Shown: positions 7,226 to 18,051 of the stretch, one piece after another
Position numbering within the stretch: the first letter of the stretch is position 1
Layout: every line of letters starts with the position of its first letter
Assembly (NCBI RefSeq): GCF_001591585.1
Contig: NZ_BCVE01000009.1
Location: 115,943-179,942 of the forward strand
DNA length: 64,000 nt
Reading direction: 5' to 3'
From: Niallia circulans NBRC 13626
GTDB lineage: Bacteria; Bacillota; Bacilli; Bacillales; Cytobacillaceae
The notes under the pieces: model-generated
Seen by the model: the letters and a program-made list of their open reading frames with translations, nothing else
Databases searched by the model: none
Told to the model about the DNA's origin: nothing
Made by a program: the position numbers and the translations under genes

Positions 7226-8203
7226 ATGAGTGTCACTATTAAAGATATAGCTAAAAGTGCTGGAGTAAGCTATTCCACCGTTTCAAAGGCACTTCGTGAT
7301 AGTCCATTAGTAAAGAAACCTACGAAGGATCTCATTATGGCAGTTGCTAATGAATTAGGTTATCAACCCAATATTGCAGCTAGAAGCCTTGTTTCCAAAA
7401 AATCCTTTACTATTGGTGTTGTGTGGCCTACCATTGAACAAACCGTTCTCTCAAAGCTTATTACAACTATTAACAAGGAATTGGAGGAGCTTTCTTATAC
7501 AACATTGATATCTATAAATGAAGTAAAGTCTGCTTTAAAAATCTTTAGCCGCTATCAAGTAGATGCCATACTAGTATTTGATTCTAGTCAATCCATCGTT
7601 TCTTCTTATTCAGATGTTCCTATTGTCATGCATGGACTAGCCAATAAGCAAACTCCTTATCCTGTTATTGATGTAAATCGCCAAAAAGCAACTTATCAAG
7701 CTGCGCAATATCTTTATAAGATGGGGCATCGTTACATTAGCTATATTGGAGATGTAGAAGGTGATAAACTGCAAAAAGAAAAGGTCAAGGGATTTGAACA
7801 GGCGATTTTAGAGTTGGAATTACCGACTTATTCTTTTCAAAAAATACGAGTGAATAATTTTGAACAATATGACGGCTATGAGGCTGCTAAGCAATTACTA
7901 ACTTTAGCTAAACGGCCAACTGCCATTCTTACAGGGAGCTATGACCTTGCGCGCGGTGCTCTTCAAGCTATTTATGAATCTAACTTATCCATACCAAATG
8001 ATATTTCTATAATTAGTTATGATAACTTTCCAGCACTAGAGCATTTTGATATACCCCTATCAACAGTCGGAGTTCCACTAGACAAAATTAGTGAAAAAAC
8101 AATTGAAATATTGATGAAAGTGATTAACGACGAAGAAGTAGAAACTAAAATTTTTATGGAACCAGAATTAAAAATTACAAATTCCTGCACAAAAATCTCC
8201 TAG
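7226..8203 (+). CDS. LacI-family transcriptional repressor of the polysaccharide locus
   Basis: DNA-binding repressor of 325 aa. Helix-turn-helix and hinge helix lie at residues 2-55 (VTIKDIAKSAGVSYSTVSKA, then NIAARSLVSKK), followed by a periplasmic-binding-like sugar domain ending with FPALEHFDIPLSTVGVP. The second ATG (7226) is chosen because GGAGGG touches the first one. It is convergent to the oxidoreductase gene and has the same operator as that gene, so it most likely represses itself and that gene. The inducer is unknown; a rhamnogalacturonan-derived sugar is the natural guess. Confidence 0.9.
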   Translation: MSVTIKDIAKSAGVSYSTVSKALRDSPLVKKPTKDLIMAVANELGYQPNIAARSLVSKKSFTIGVVWPTIEQTVLSKLITTINKELEELSYTTLISINEVKSALKIFSRYQVDAILVFDSSQSIVSSYSDVPIVMHGLANKQTPYPVIDVNRQKATYQAAQYLYKMGHRYISYIGDVEGDKLQKEKVKGFEQAILELELPTYSFQKIRVNNFEQYDGYEAAKQLLTLAKRPTAILTGSYDLARGALQAIYESNLSIPNDISIISYDNFPALEHFDIPLSTVGVPLDKISEKTIEILMKVINDEEVETKIFMEPELKITNSCTKIS

Positions 8204-8211
8204 ATAATAAA

Positions 8212-8237
8212 AGGAAACTTCTATGAAAATAGAAATT
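8212..8237. terminator. Hairpin between the LacI and oxidoreductase genes
   Basis: GGAAA-TTCTAT-GAAA-ATAGAA-TTTCC imperfect stem in the 59-bp convergent gap. T runs are short, so its strength as a terminator is uncertain. Confidence 0.5.
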
Positions 8238-8262
8238 TCCTACTGTCAAACTAACACTCTAT

Positions 8263-9549
8263 CTAAAAGTTCACCAATGAATCTAGTTTTACTGGCATGC
8301 CAGTTTTTATAGAAATATTTCCGGCAATCCCTGTTAAAATAGATTTCACGCCGTCAATATGGGTGGCGGCACGATGAAACCGATCTTCGACAGGCTCCCC
8401 AAATATATCGCGAAGCAATATTGGATCTCCTCCACCATGACCACCCTCTCCCTCTTCTATCTCTACTTCATATGGTTTTCCTAGCATGGGATGCACAGTA
8501 ATAGATTTTGAGGATAAGGCTCCTTCCTCTTCCTTATTACCTCCTGAATTAACATATGATTTTTCGACTACGTTGACTTCTAATCTGCCCTTTGATCCAT
8601 TAAAAACAACATTGAATCCTTCCCACGGTGCATAAGCATGTAAAGAATAAGTGAGAATCGCTTTATTTTTAAACTTAGCTATTAACCCTAATGTGTCTTC
8701 TGTGCTAATACCATCTCCAAACACACTTTGATCTCGCTGATATCCATCTTCTTTTTCGGCATTCAGATACATTTCCTTTAAGTGCTCATTTTTTTCTAAG
8801 TGTAAGGCAAAATGATCCGATTTTGCATATTTACTGCCATAAGCTCTTTGATAAAACTTAGTTTCTCCGCGTTTTTCCGCATTTTCTCTTCCATAAAACA
8901 TCAAGTCCCCCATTGCTAAAACAGTATCTGGATAGGACTGCAGCCAGAAATTAACAAGATCAAAATGATGAGTTGATTTATGAACAAGCAAGCCGCCACT
9001 ATTCCGTTTATCCCGATGCCATCTTCTAAAATAATCAGCTCCATGCTCTGTATTCAGCAGCCATTCAAAATGTACAGCATGCACATCTCCAATTACTCCA
9101 TCTTCAATTAATTCTCTAATTTTGGTATTATGGGGAGCATAGCGATAGTTAAAAGTTACTCGTAGTTTTCTATTTGTACGTTCCACTGCATCTAAAATAC
9201 ACTGTGCCTTTTCTTCGTCAATCGTCAATGGCTTTTCTGTAATAACGTCACATCCCAATTCCATCGCTTTTATTATATATGTATGATGGGTGCGATCCAT
9301 TGTTGTAACAATGCAGTAATCTGGGGTTTGGTCTTTCAGCATTTGTTCAAATTGATCTGCTGTATATGTTGGAACCTTTTTATAACTATACTTTGATTCT
9401 AATAGATGGTTAGCATAATCCATTCTCGTTTGATTTAAATCACAAAAACCTACTAAATCTGCAGTATCTCGAAAATCTCGCGCAACTGCTCCATAAAAAA
9501 ATTCCGCCCGTCCACCTGTTCCCACTAATGCATATGTTTTCTTCTTCAT
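8263..9549 (-). CDS. Gfo/Idh/MocA family oxidoreductase, YteT-like
   Basis: NAD(P)-dependent sugar oxidoreductase of 428 aa. An N-terminal Rossmann fold begins YALVGTGGRAEFFYGA; the nucleotide-binding EKPLTIDEEKA motif is near residue 107, and the C-terminal part has WHRDKRNSGGLLVHKSTHHFDLVNFW, the usual substrate-side motif. The length and the neighbours match YteT of the B. subtilis rhamnogalacturonan genes, whose substrate is unknown. AAGGAGG precedes the ATG. It has its own sigma-A promoter, a perfect LacI-type operator and a cre-like site, so it is expressed separately from the hydrolase operon upstream. Confidence 0.88.
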   Translation of the reverse strand: MKKKTYALVGTGGRAEFFYGAVARDFRDTADLVGFCDLNQTRMDYANHLLESKYSYKKVPTYTADQFEQMLKDQTPDYCIVTTMDRTHHTYIIKAMELGCDVITEKPLTIDEEKAQCILDAVERTNRKLRVTFNYRYAPHNTKIRELIEDGVIGDVHAVHFEWLLNTEHGADYFRRWHRDKRNSGGLLVHKSTHHFDLVNFWLQSYPDTVLAMGDLMFYGRENAEKRGETKFYQRAYGSKYAKSDHFALHLEKNEHLKEMYLNAEKEDGYQRDQSVFGDGISTEDTLGLIAKFKNKAILTYSLHAYAPWEGFNVVFNGSKGRLEVNVVEKSYVNSGGNKEEEGALSSKSITVHPMLGKPYEVEIEEGEGGHGGGDPILLRDIFGEPVEDRFHRAATHIDGVKSILTGIAGNISIKTGMPVKLDSLVNF

Positions 9550-9665
9550 AATTTTTCCTCCTTATTGTTTAACCATTTTGATTACTGCCTAACATAAACT
9601 TATTGTTGTTTTTAACCACATCAAGAAACTTTGTATACATGGAAAGTACTATAAGCACACACAAT

Positions 9666-9679
9666 AGAAAACGTTTACA
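9666..9679. promoter_or_regulatory. Candidate CcpA site (cre) in the oxidoreductase leader
   Basis: On the minus strand TGTAAACGTTTTCT matches the cre consensus TGWNANCGNTNWCA at all but the last base. It lies about 95 bases after the predicted transcript start, as a roadblock site. Confidence 0.5.
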
Positions 9680-9756
9680 TTTTATTAATAAATTAATGAA
9701 GCTATCTGCTGTGCAATATTTACAATCGAGGATCAAAATAAATAGAGAGTACAATT

Positions 9757-9780
9757 GAAAATAACAACGTTGTTATTTTC
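9757..9780. promoter_or_regulatory. LacI-family operator, oxidoreductase copy
   Basis: Perfect 24-bp palindrome centred between 9768 and 9769, core AATAACAACGTTGTTATT. It shares AACAACGTTGTT with the site at 7181 and covers the predicted transcript start of the oxidoreductase gene. Confidence 0.82.
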
Positions 9781-9781
9781 G

Positions 9782-9810
9782 ATTATAAAGGAACTTTCCC
9801 TATATATCAA
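9782..9810 (-). promoter_or_regulatory. Sigma-A promoter of the oxidoreductase gene
   Basis: TTGATA, 17 bp, TATAAT on the minus strand, with the start site predicted about 9775 inside the operator. The leader is about 225 bases long; no ORF or riboswitch was seen in it. Confidence 0.78.
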
Positions 9811-9869
9811 CCATCTAAAAGTCCCCTTTTACCACATCCTTATGTGAAAATACAACATAATTAGATTGA

Positions 9870-9902
9870 TAGCTCCTAATACCACTTTGTTATTAGGAGC
9901 TA
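9870..9902 (-). terminator. Hairpin after the GH42 gene
   Basis: Perfect 12-bp arms TAGCTCCTAATA and TATTAGGAGCTA with a 9-base loop, seven bases past the GH42 stop. It lacks a clear U tract on the minus strand, so it may protect the 3' end rather than terminate. Confidence 0.55.
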
Positions 9903-9908
9903 CAAGCA

Positions 9909-11894
9909 TTATATTTGGGACATTATTATTTTGTAGCTATAGGCCGGAATTTTATATGTTCCCTCCACTAATTTTTTCTTACTTTTCCACTCCCAACTAT
10001 TTTCTGGCACGGTTATGTCACCAGTTCCTCCATCCATATTTATCGCAACCCAGTAAGTGGCATTCCCTCCGATTCTCGGGATAAGAACAGTACCAGGAGT
10101 GGCTTTTATCTCCCGTCTTATAGCAGCTATTTCTGCATAATGCTGAATCAATGCCTCCAGCATTTCTTCTCCTGATTTGCCAAGGGGAAAACTGCCAAGC
10201 ATAACTATTTTTCCTTTGCCCCTTTTAGTCTCTTTGATAAATGTTCCTCCAGTACCTAGTCCTTCTTTGATTAAGCCTATATTTCCTTCTTTTTCGGTAT
10301 TAAAAATAGTGCTCCATAAGCCTAACTCTGCTGTGATTCCAAACGCTTCCCCTAATGTATTCGTTCCGTCTAATGGATTTGTAAATAAAGCCTCCGTACC
10401 TGATGCCTTTTCTAGCTCTCCAAGTGCACAATCTGTATGGATAGTATGTTCACTCGTACGTCCTCCGGTAAGCGGGCCCACAATCCAAATCCCTCCTTTT
10501 TCAACAAATGTTTCGGCTCTTTTTATATACTCTGTTGAAAGATAAGGAATAAATGGGGTAAACAATATTTTATAACCATCTAAGTCTGCTTTTTCCATAA
10601 TCAAGTCACGTTGAATGCCCAAAGAAAGGAAGCGTTCATAAAAACTCGTTAAAATCTGTTTATATTGAACTCCATTAAATGGCTCTGTTTGAAAATAGGC
10701 TTTAGCCTGGTCCGAATAGCAAATCGCCACCTCTGCTTGCTTTGGCCTCGTATGAAGCAGAAGCGGTTCTAATTCTTTTCGAATTCGTTCTACTTCTAAT
10801 ACATTTTTATAACCAATTGTTGGATTTCCCCAAGCACTAATAACAGATCCATGAGAAATCTCACAACCGCTTCGCTGTTGTCTCCAAAGCCAGTAGCAAA
10901 AACCTTCAGCTCCTGCAGCATAAGCATATGCTGCTTCTGCCTGCAAATAACCATCTAAATGTGGATTTGCATATCTTTCCAGTGATGCACTAAAAGAAGT
11001 ACTTGTTTCCATCAGCCAAAATGGGCTATCTTTCTTTATGTTTCTATACAAATCACACAGCATCATAAAGGAACTAGCATTTTCCTGGACCGCATATGTA
11101 TCAAAAGAAGCAAAATCTAGATTTTCAAACAATAATGCTTGATCCAGATCAAAAAAGACTGTTGCATTATGTGTAATAGGTGCATTTGAATGTTGACGAA
11201 TAATAGCGGCTTGCTCTGTTGCAAACTCTGCTATTTTTTCATGTGTGAATAATTTATACATTGTTAATAAAGATGCATTATGCAAAAAAGGTGTTTGTTT
11301 AGGCTGTGGAATTTGTTCAAATGTTTGATAGTATTGGCTCCATATATGTGTGCCCCACGCTTCATTTAAATTTTCAATTGTTTCATACTTTTGTTTTAAC
11401 CAACGATGCCATTCAGATTTACAAGTATCACAAAAGCAGTCTCCGACATGACATTTAAATTCGTTATCTAACTGCCAGGCAATGATACCAGGCAGCTCTC
11501 CTAACTCCTTTGCCAGTGTCTCCGTTATAATGGCTGCCTTTTCACGAAAATAGCCATTATTTGTACATACATGCTGCCTTGCTCCATGACTCATAACAGT
11601 ACCATTTTTATCTACATGCATACGTTCTGGATGTTGATAGGACATCCAGATTGGCGGTGTTGCAGTCGGTGTGCATAGGATAGTATCAATACCATTATCT
11701 TTCAATTTATTAATCACTTCTTTCAAAAAAGAAACATTCACATTTCCTTCTTCTTTCTCGATAAAGGACCAAATAAATTCACCTATACGCACCACATTAA
11801 TTCCTACTTCTTTCATTAGTTGGATGTCTTCTTCAATAATTTCTTGATCCCATAGCTCTGGATAGAAGGCTGCACCATGATATAACTTTTGCAA
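9909..11894 (-). CDS. GH42 beta-galactosidase, YesZ-like
   Basis: Retaining beta-galactosidase of 661 aa, likely intracellular, acting on galactose side chains of imported oligosaccharides. GAAFYPELWD and VGINVVRIGEFIWSFIE mark the N-terminal GH42 barrel. LPGIIAWQLDNEFKCHVGDC has the acid/base Glu in DNEF and the start of the Cys-type zinc cluster (CHVGDCFCDTC). FWLMETSTS holds the nucleophile Glu. A TTG start at 11894 is chosen because AAGGAGGAG precedes it; a start at 11957 would overlap the upstream gene. Size and context match YesZ, the rhamnogalacturonan beta-galactosidase. Confidence 0.9.
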   Translation of the reverse strand: MQKLYHGAAFYPELWDQEIIEEDIQLMKEVGINVVRIGEFIWSFIEKEEGNVNVSFLKEVINKLKDNGIDTILCTPTATPPIWMSYQHPERMHVDKNGTVMSHGARQHVCTNNGYFREKAAIITETLAKELGELPGIIAWQLDNEFKCHVGDCFCDTCKSEWHRWLKQKYETIENLNEAWGTHIWSQYYQTFEQIPQPKQTPFLHNASLLTMYKLFTHEKIAEFATEQAAIIRQHSNAPITHNATVFFDLDQALLFENLDFASFDTYAVQENASSFMMLCDLYRNIKKDSPFWLMETSTSFSASLERYANPHLDGYLQAEAAYAYAAGAEGFCYWLWRQQRSGCEISHGSVISAWGNPTIGYKNVLEVERIRKELEPLLLHTRPKQAEVAICYSDQAKAYFQTEPFNGVQYKQILTSFYERFLSLGIQRDLIMEKADLDGYKILFTPFIPYLSTEYIKRAETFVEKGGIWIVGPLTGGRTSEHTIHTDCALGELEKASGTEALFTNPLDGTNTLGEAFGITAELGLWSTIFNTEKEGNIGLIKEGLGTGGTFIKETKRGKGKIVMLGSFPLGKSGEEMLEALIQHYAEIAAIRREIKATPGTVLIPRIGGNATYWVAINMDGGTGDITVPENSWEWKSKKKLVEGTYKIPAYSYKIIMSQI

Positions 11895-11923
11895 ATTTAT
11901 TTCCTCCTCCTTATAACTTTCTG

Positions 11924-13027
11924 CTAACAATAACTGTATAAAAATTCGGATAGACATAAAATCGCTAATGACTGTCCATATGGCATCGTAGTCATCGGAA
12001 TTTGGCGATAAAATTCCAGTGTTTCTCCCATTCCAGTTCCTACTGATACTTTTTGTAAAGCACCTTGTTCATTTATTTCTTGGATAATTGCCTGTACTGC
12101 CTTTAAAGCAACCTCTTTATATTCCGAGCCAATGTACCTTTTGTGAACTGCTTTCAATATTCCGTACGCAAAGCCAGCCGTGGCGGATGCCTCTAAATAG
12201 GAGGATCGATCGGTAATCAAGGTATGCCACATACCTGTTTCATGTTGATATTCTTTTAATCTCTCTATCTGCCTAGTTAGTGTCTCTAATAAATATTCAC
12301 GAAAGAAATCTCCCTTTGGCAGTTCAAGCAAATCGATTATTTCAGGAATAGCAATGGTAATCCAGCAATTACCTCGTGCCCATAGAGCCTCCGCAAAATG
12401 GTGATCCCCCTCAAACGTCCAGCCATGGAACCATAATCCCGTTTTTCGATCACACAGATATTTTGTATGAATTAGAAACTGCTTTTTCGCTTCTTCTATA
12501 TACATTTGGTTATGAAGCAGTTTTCCAATTTTTGCAAGAGGTAAAACAGTCATCATTAGTGTATCATCCCATAGCTGATTTTTATTTTCAGGTCCATAGG
12601 TCATGTGCTGAAGTCCACCTTCTTTTGTCCTTGGCATTTCATATAGCACCCAGTCAGCCCACTTCTCTAAATAAGGTAAATACGTTTGATCCCTTGTATC
12701 TTCATATAGGTATGCCAAGGTAAGCAGAGGCGCCATCGTATTGACATTTTTAGGTGGAACTCCCTCTTTTAATCTTCGGTAATACCATTCTGTGATTATT
12801 TGCTTTGCCTTTTGATTATTCGATATTTTCCAATAATTATAGATTCCATATAAGCCTACACCCTGTGGCCAATTCCATACTTCCCAGCTTTTATCATCCA
12901 CCACAACTCCATCAAAATGTAGTAAGTACTCACCTGTTTGATCTTTAATACTCGCTAAATTCTCCATCAACTTTTCTATCGAACCAACCACTTTTTGTTT
13001 TTCTAACAAAAGTCTTGTATCAACCAT
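11924..13027 (-). CDS. GH105 unsaturated rhamnogalacturonyl hydrolase, YteR/YesR-like
   Basis: Intracellular (alpha/alpha)6-barrel hydrolase of 367 aa with no signal peptide. It removes the unsaturated galacturonic acid left at the non-reducing end by rhamnogalacturonan lyases. The key motif is NQLWDDTLMMTVLPLA near residue 150; the Asp pair holds the residue that protonates the vinyl ether in YteR. EALWARGNCWITIAIPE and SSYLEASATAGFAYG are further family blocks. GGAGGG precedes the ATG. It sits 64 bases after the permease gene and 29 before the GH42 gene, so it is in the same operon. Confidence 0.92.
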   Translation of the reverse strand: MVDTRLLLEKQKVVGSIEKLMENLASIKDQTGEYLLHFDGVVVDDKSWEVWNWPQGVGLYGIYNYWKISNNQKAKQIITEWYYRRLKEGVPPKNVNTMAPLLTLAYLYEDTRDQTYLPYLEKWADWVLYEMPRTKEGGLQHMTYGPENKNQLWDDTLMMTVLPLAKIGKLLHNQMYIEEAKKQFLIHTKYLCDRKTGLWFHGWTFEGDHHFAEALWARGNCWITIAIPEIIDLLELPKGDFFREYLLETLTRQIERLKEYQHETGMWHTLITDRSSYLEASATAGFAYGILKAVHKRYIGSEYKEVALKAVQAIIQEINEQGALQKVSVGTGMGETLEFYRQIPMTTMPYGQSLAILCLSEFLYSYC

Positions 13028-13090
13028 CTCTTTCCCTCCATGTAAAGAATAAAGAAAATGTTCAACTGAAAAGATCTCTTTTTTCCGCTG

Positions 13091-13996
13091 CTATTTTAAG
13101 CCACTTGTACTGATACCTTCCACAATATACTTTTGGAATACGAAGAAAATCAAAATAACAGGTAATAATGAGACAACAGACATAGCAAACATTGCTCCCC
13201 AATTTGATGCTGACTCCGTATCTAAAAATAATTTTAGAGCTAGAGAAACAGGGTACAATTCTGCTTTATTTAAATATAAAACTGGATTGATTAAATCCTC
13301 CCATTTCCAATAAAACGAAAATATAGCAGATGTTGCTAACGCAGGTGTTATCAAAGGTAATATGATGCGAAAGAAGATACTAAAGCGGCCGCACCCGTCT
13401 ATTCTAGCTGCTTCATCTAACTCTACAGGGATGGTACGAATAAACTGGACAATTAAAAAGATGAAAAAGGCATGCCCAAAAAACTGTGGAACAACGATTG
13501 GTTTAAAACTATTTATCCAGCCTATTTTGGCAAAGATGATATATTGAGGAATCATTAATACTTCGTGTGGAAGCATCATCGTCACCATCATGCATGCAAA
13601 CCAAAAGCTTTTGCCTTTAAACTGAATTCTCGCAAATCCATAAGCGATTAGCGCAGATGAAACTACCGCACCAATGGTGGAAAGTCCAACAATAATCAAG
13701 GAGTTTTTAATGAAAGTACCAAAAGACTGTCCAGCAATTCCCTGCCAGCCATCTGCATAGTTGGTCCAAATAAATCTTTCCGGAATAAGCGAATGAGCAG
13801 TAACAAAGATAGAGGAACTTTCTTTAAAGGAGCTCACAATTAACCATATAACAGGATAGAGCATAATTATAGCAATGATGCTAGTAATCAGATGAAAGAG
13901 TATTTTTTTCGGTCTGATCTTTTTTCTTTTCTTTTCTATTGTTGGCCTGATGTCTGGTTCGATAACATTATTGGTTGCTTGTTTAAATGTCTCCAC
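13091..13996 (-). CDS. CUT1 sugar ABC transporter permease (MalG type), YesQ-like
   Basis: Inner membrane permease of about 301 aa with six membrane helices. The EAA loop for the ATPase is [24 protein letters not shown]. The C-terminus [11 protein letters not shown] is typical of MalG-type subunits. A GTG start at 13996 is preferred: GAAGGAGGA stands 9 bases upstream, and it removes the overlap that a start at 14032 would cause with the previous gene. It pairs with the MalF-type subunit and the binding lipoprotein to import oligosaccharides. No ATPase gene is in the locus. Confidence 0.9.
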   Translation of the reverse strand: METFKQATNNVIEPDIRPTIEKKRKKIRPKKILFHLITSIIAIIMLYPVIWLIVSSFKESSSIFVTAHSLIPERFIWTNYADGWQGIAGQSFGTFIKNSLIIVGLSTIGAVVSSALIAYGFARIQFKGKSFWFACMMVTMMLPHEVLMIPQYIIFAKIGWINSFKPIVVPQFFGHAFFIFLIVQFIRTIPVELDEAARIDGCGRFSIFFRIILPLITPALATSAIFSFYWKWEDLINPVLYLNKAELYPVSLALKLFLDTESASNWGAMFAMSVVSLLPVILIFFVFQKYIVEGISTSGLK

Positions 13997-14001
13997 CTTT
14001 A

Positions 14002-14901
14002 TTAATCCTCCTTCGACTCGTAATAAACCCATAAAGATGATGTTTTAAATAAAATGAGTGTGGTAAGGCCTACGATAATCAACATTACCCATGCCATGGC
14101 AGAAGCATATCCCATTTGGAAAAAGTTAAATGCTTTTTGGAATAAATAAAGTGGGTATAGTAAAGTACCATCTAGAGGACCACCCTCCCCTTTAGAAATA
14201 ATGTAAGCTGGTGTAAAAGTCATAAAGGCAGATATTGTTTGCATGACTAAATTAAAAAAGATAATGGGGCTTAAAAGCGGTAATGTAATTTTGAAAAATT
14301 TGCGAATAGCATTTGCGCCATCTACACTTGCCGCTTCATAATATGTTGGCGGAATATTTTTTAGTCCTGCCAGGAAGATAAGCATGGAAGAACCAAACTG
14401 CCATACAGCAAGTAGAATCAATGTCCATAAAGCGCTTGTCGGATCTTGATACCACAGAATCTTGTTATCAATTCCCATAAAGAACAATAGCGCATTGATT
14501 ACTCCTTCGTTACCAAAAATATTACGCCACATAATCGCAACTGCCACACTACCTCCGATAATCGATGGAAGATAAAAAAGTACGCGGTAAATCCCTATTC
14601 CTTTCATGTTTTGGTTTAAAAGCATTGCTACAAATAAAGCAAACATTAAACGTAGAGGAACCCCTGCAAGTACATAATAAAAAGTAACACTTAATGATTT
14701 CCAAAACTTCTCATCTCCAAAGAACATTTCTTTATAATTACCAAGCCCTATCCATGTCGGGGTTGTAAATAAATCATAATTAGTGAAGGATAAGTATAAG
14801 GAAATAAGCATCGGAACAACCGTAAATGTTGTAAATCCAATAATAAATGGTGATATAAAAGCATATCCGGATAAATTATCTTTTAATGCACGTGATTTCA
14901 T
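14002..14901 (-). CDS. CUT1 sugar ABC transporter permease (MalF type), YesP-like
   Basis: Inner membrane permease of 299 aa with six predicted helices; [19 protein letters not shown] begins the first. The EAA loop reads [25 protein letters not shown], the MalF form. It forms the channel with the permease encoded next. Its gene follows the binding-protein gene after a 130-base gap holding a stem-loop, as often seen where the binding protein is made in excess. GAGAGGAG precedes the ATG by 12 bases. Confidence 0.91.
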   Translation of the reverse strand: MKSRALKDNLSGYAFISPFIIGFTTFTVVPMLISLYLSFTNYDLFTTPTWIGLGNYKEMFFGDEKFWKSLSVTFYYVLAGVPLRLMFALFVAMLLNQNMKGIGIYRVLFYLPSIIGGSVAVAIMWRNIFGNEGVINALLFFMGIDNKILWYQDPTSALWTLILLAVWQFGSSMLIFLAGLKNIPPTYYEAASVDGANAIRKFFKITLPLLSPIIFFNLVMQTISAFMTFTPAYIISKGEGGPLDGTLLYPLYLFQKAFNFFQMGYASAMAWVMLIIVGLTTLILFKTSSLWVYYESKED

Positions 14902-14927
14902 AACGAAGACAACTCCTCTCTAATCAG

Positions 14928-14966
14928 AAATAAAGCACGAATCATTCAAAATAGAACTTTTCGTGC
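14928..14966 (-). terminator. Stem-loop between binding protein and permease genes
   Basis: GCACGAA (14935-14941) against TTCGTGC (14960-14966), followed on the minus strand by TTTATTT. It probably allows partial termination or stabilises the upstream lipoprotein message. Confidence 0.5.
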
Positions 14967-15031
14967 ATTTGGTCAAGGTTGGATATGTGCTTTCATGAAA
15001 ATGTTCTTTAATAGAAGGCTACAGGAGCTCT

Positions 15032-16444
<1,413 letters not shown>

Positions 16445-16461
16445 TTAGAAAATTCATCAGT

Positions 16462-16507
16462 AAAAAGCTCCTAATCTCTTCTTTCCCAAAGAGATTAGGA
16501 GCTTTTT
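16462..16507 (-). terminator. Terminator after the response regulator gene
   Basis: AAAAAGCTCCTAATCTCTT against AAGAGATTAGGAGCTTTTT, an almost perfect long stem with U tract. It divides the regulatory genes from the transport operon, which must have its own promoter between 16328 and 16461. Confidence 0.9.
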
Positions 16508-18047
16508 ATCGTGCGTTCTTATATTCAGAAGGGGTATATCCCGTATGTTTTTTAAATACCTGACTAAAGTATTGCGGATTATCGCCGAATCCAATCATTT
16601 CTGCCAGTGTTAGTATTTTTACATCATCCGTCTTCTGAATTTCTTCCATTGCCTTATTCACTCTCATTCTCGTCACATATGTCGAAAACTTTTCCCCTGT
16701 TTCTTGCTTAAATAATTTGCCTAGATAATCTGCATTCATATAAACCTGTTTAGCAACCCACTTTAAAGAAAGGGCTGGATTGCTTAATTCACTATTAATT
16801 ATTTCTTTCATTTGCTCGATTATATGCGACTGAGAAGATTTATGTTTTTCATAATAGATAAAGGTGATTTCCTTTGTATGATGGAGTAAAAACTCCTTCA
16901 TGGCCTGAATGCTATCGACTTCTAGTAAATAAGAGATTTTCCCCATATAGTCAGGCAGACTTTTAGCCCAGCATGTTTGGATCATGGTGAGAAAAAGTTG
17001 AATAACATAGGTTCTTGTCAAATGAATCGGATCTCTTTTAGCTGCAATCTGCTGGAATATATCGTCCATCTCTTGCTTTACTTTATTCCAATTTCCTGAT
17101 TTTATTTCTAAAAACAATGGTAAATCTCCAAATTCCAAGTTATTTATTTCCTGTTCCTGCTGAATATCTTTTTTTGTTATTATGCTTCCCTCTCCTAAAT
17201 AAAAACGATGACTTAGACATTCAAGCGCTTCTTGATAAAGTTTTCGCGTTAATGTAATAGGACCTGCTCCGCTCACAGCAACCGTCATATCCATTTCGTA
17301 GACAGCATAGAAATTTTTACGGATCTCTTCAATTCTCTCTTGTAATTCATCCTGGCCATTATTTTCATCTACTAGAAACAAAATATATTCTCCGATATTA
17401 GACGATAGAATAGGTGATCCAAAAATGTCACTTCCAACATTCTCTAACATAAATAAATGTTCATAGTTAAAATCTCCTTCGAGATGAAACAGCACAACAA
17501 AAACTTTCTTACCTTCTAATCTAGTATGAAAAATTCTTTGATAATAGGCTAAAACGTTTTTTTCTGATTTTTTACTAGTAACAAGCTCTGTCAGTAATTG
17601 CTTTTTTACAAAAGGCTGCACAGTATCCATTTTCTTTTTCATTTCTAGCAAGTAACGCTTTCTTTTTTCTTTCATCCGAATTTCACTAATCGTCTGTTGA
17701 ATCGCTTCCATAATTTGCTTTTCGTTACAAGGCTTTAATAAATAATGTTTAACTCCATACTCCATTGCTTTTTTCGCAAAATGAAATTCGGAAAATCCAG
17801 ATAGAAGGATAAAATGAATAGAAGGATATTCCTTTTTAATTTTAGAAACTAACTCAACGCCATTTAATCCCGGCATCTTTATATCACTAATAACAATATG
17901 CGGCTGTAAATTTTTAATTAATTGATAGGCTTCCATCCCATTGGCAGCCTTACCCACGAGCCTTGTATGTAACATATCCCAGTCAATAATACTAGAAATG
18001 CCATCTAAAATGATTTTTTCATCATCTACTAGAATTACCTTATACAT
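16506..18047 (-). CDS. YesN-like response regulator with AraC DNA-binding domain
   Basis: Cytoplasmic response regulator of 513 aa. The N-terminal receiver has VDDEKIILDG and the phosphorylated Asp in ISDIKMPGLNG near residue 55, with LLSGFSEF and HYLLKPCNE after it. A middle region of about 270 residues follows. The C-terminal 100 residues are two AraC-type helix-turn-helix units ending MIGFGDNPQYFSQVFKKHTGYTPSEYK. It pairs with the YesM-like kinase encoded four bases upstream and probably activates the binding-protein operon downstream. Confidence 0.92.
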   Translation of the reverse strand: MYKVILVDDEKIILDGISSIIDWDMLHTRLVGKAANGMEAYQLIKNLQPHIVISDIKMPGLNGVELVSKIKKEYPSIHFILLSGFSEFHFAKKAMEYGVKHYLLKPCNEKQIMEAIQQTISEIRMKEKRKRYLLEMKKKMDTVQPFVKKQLLTELVTSKKSEKNVLAYYQRIFHTRLEGKKVFVVLFHLEGDFNYEHLFMLENVGSDIFGSPILSSNIGEYILFLVDENNGQDELQERIEEIRKNFYAVYEMDMTVAVSGAGPITLTRKLYQEALECLSHRFYLGEGSIITKKDIQQEQEINNLEFGDLPLFLEIKSGNWNKVKQEMDDIFQQIAAKRDPIHLTRTYVIQLFLTMIQTCWAKSLPDYMGKISYLLEVDSIQAMKEFLLHHTKEITFIYYEKHKSSQSHIIEQMKEIINSELSNPALSLKWVAKQVYMNADYLGKLFKQETGEKFSTYVTRMRVNKAMEEIQKTDDVKILTLAEMIGFGDNPQYFSQVFKKHTGYTPSEYKNAR

Positions 18048-18051
18048 GTTC

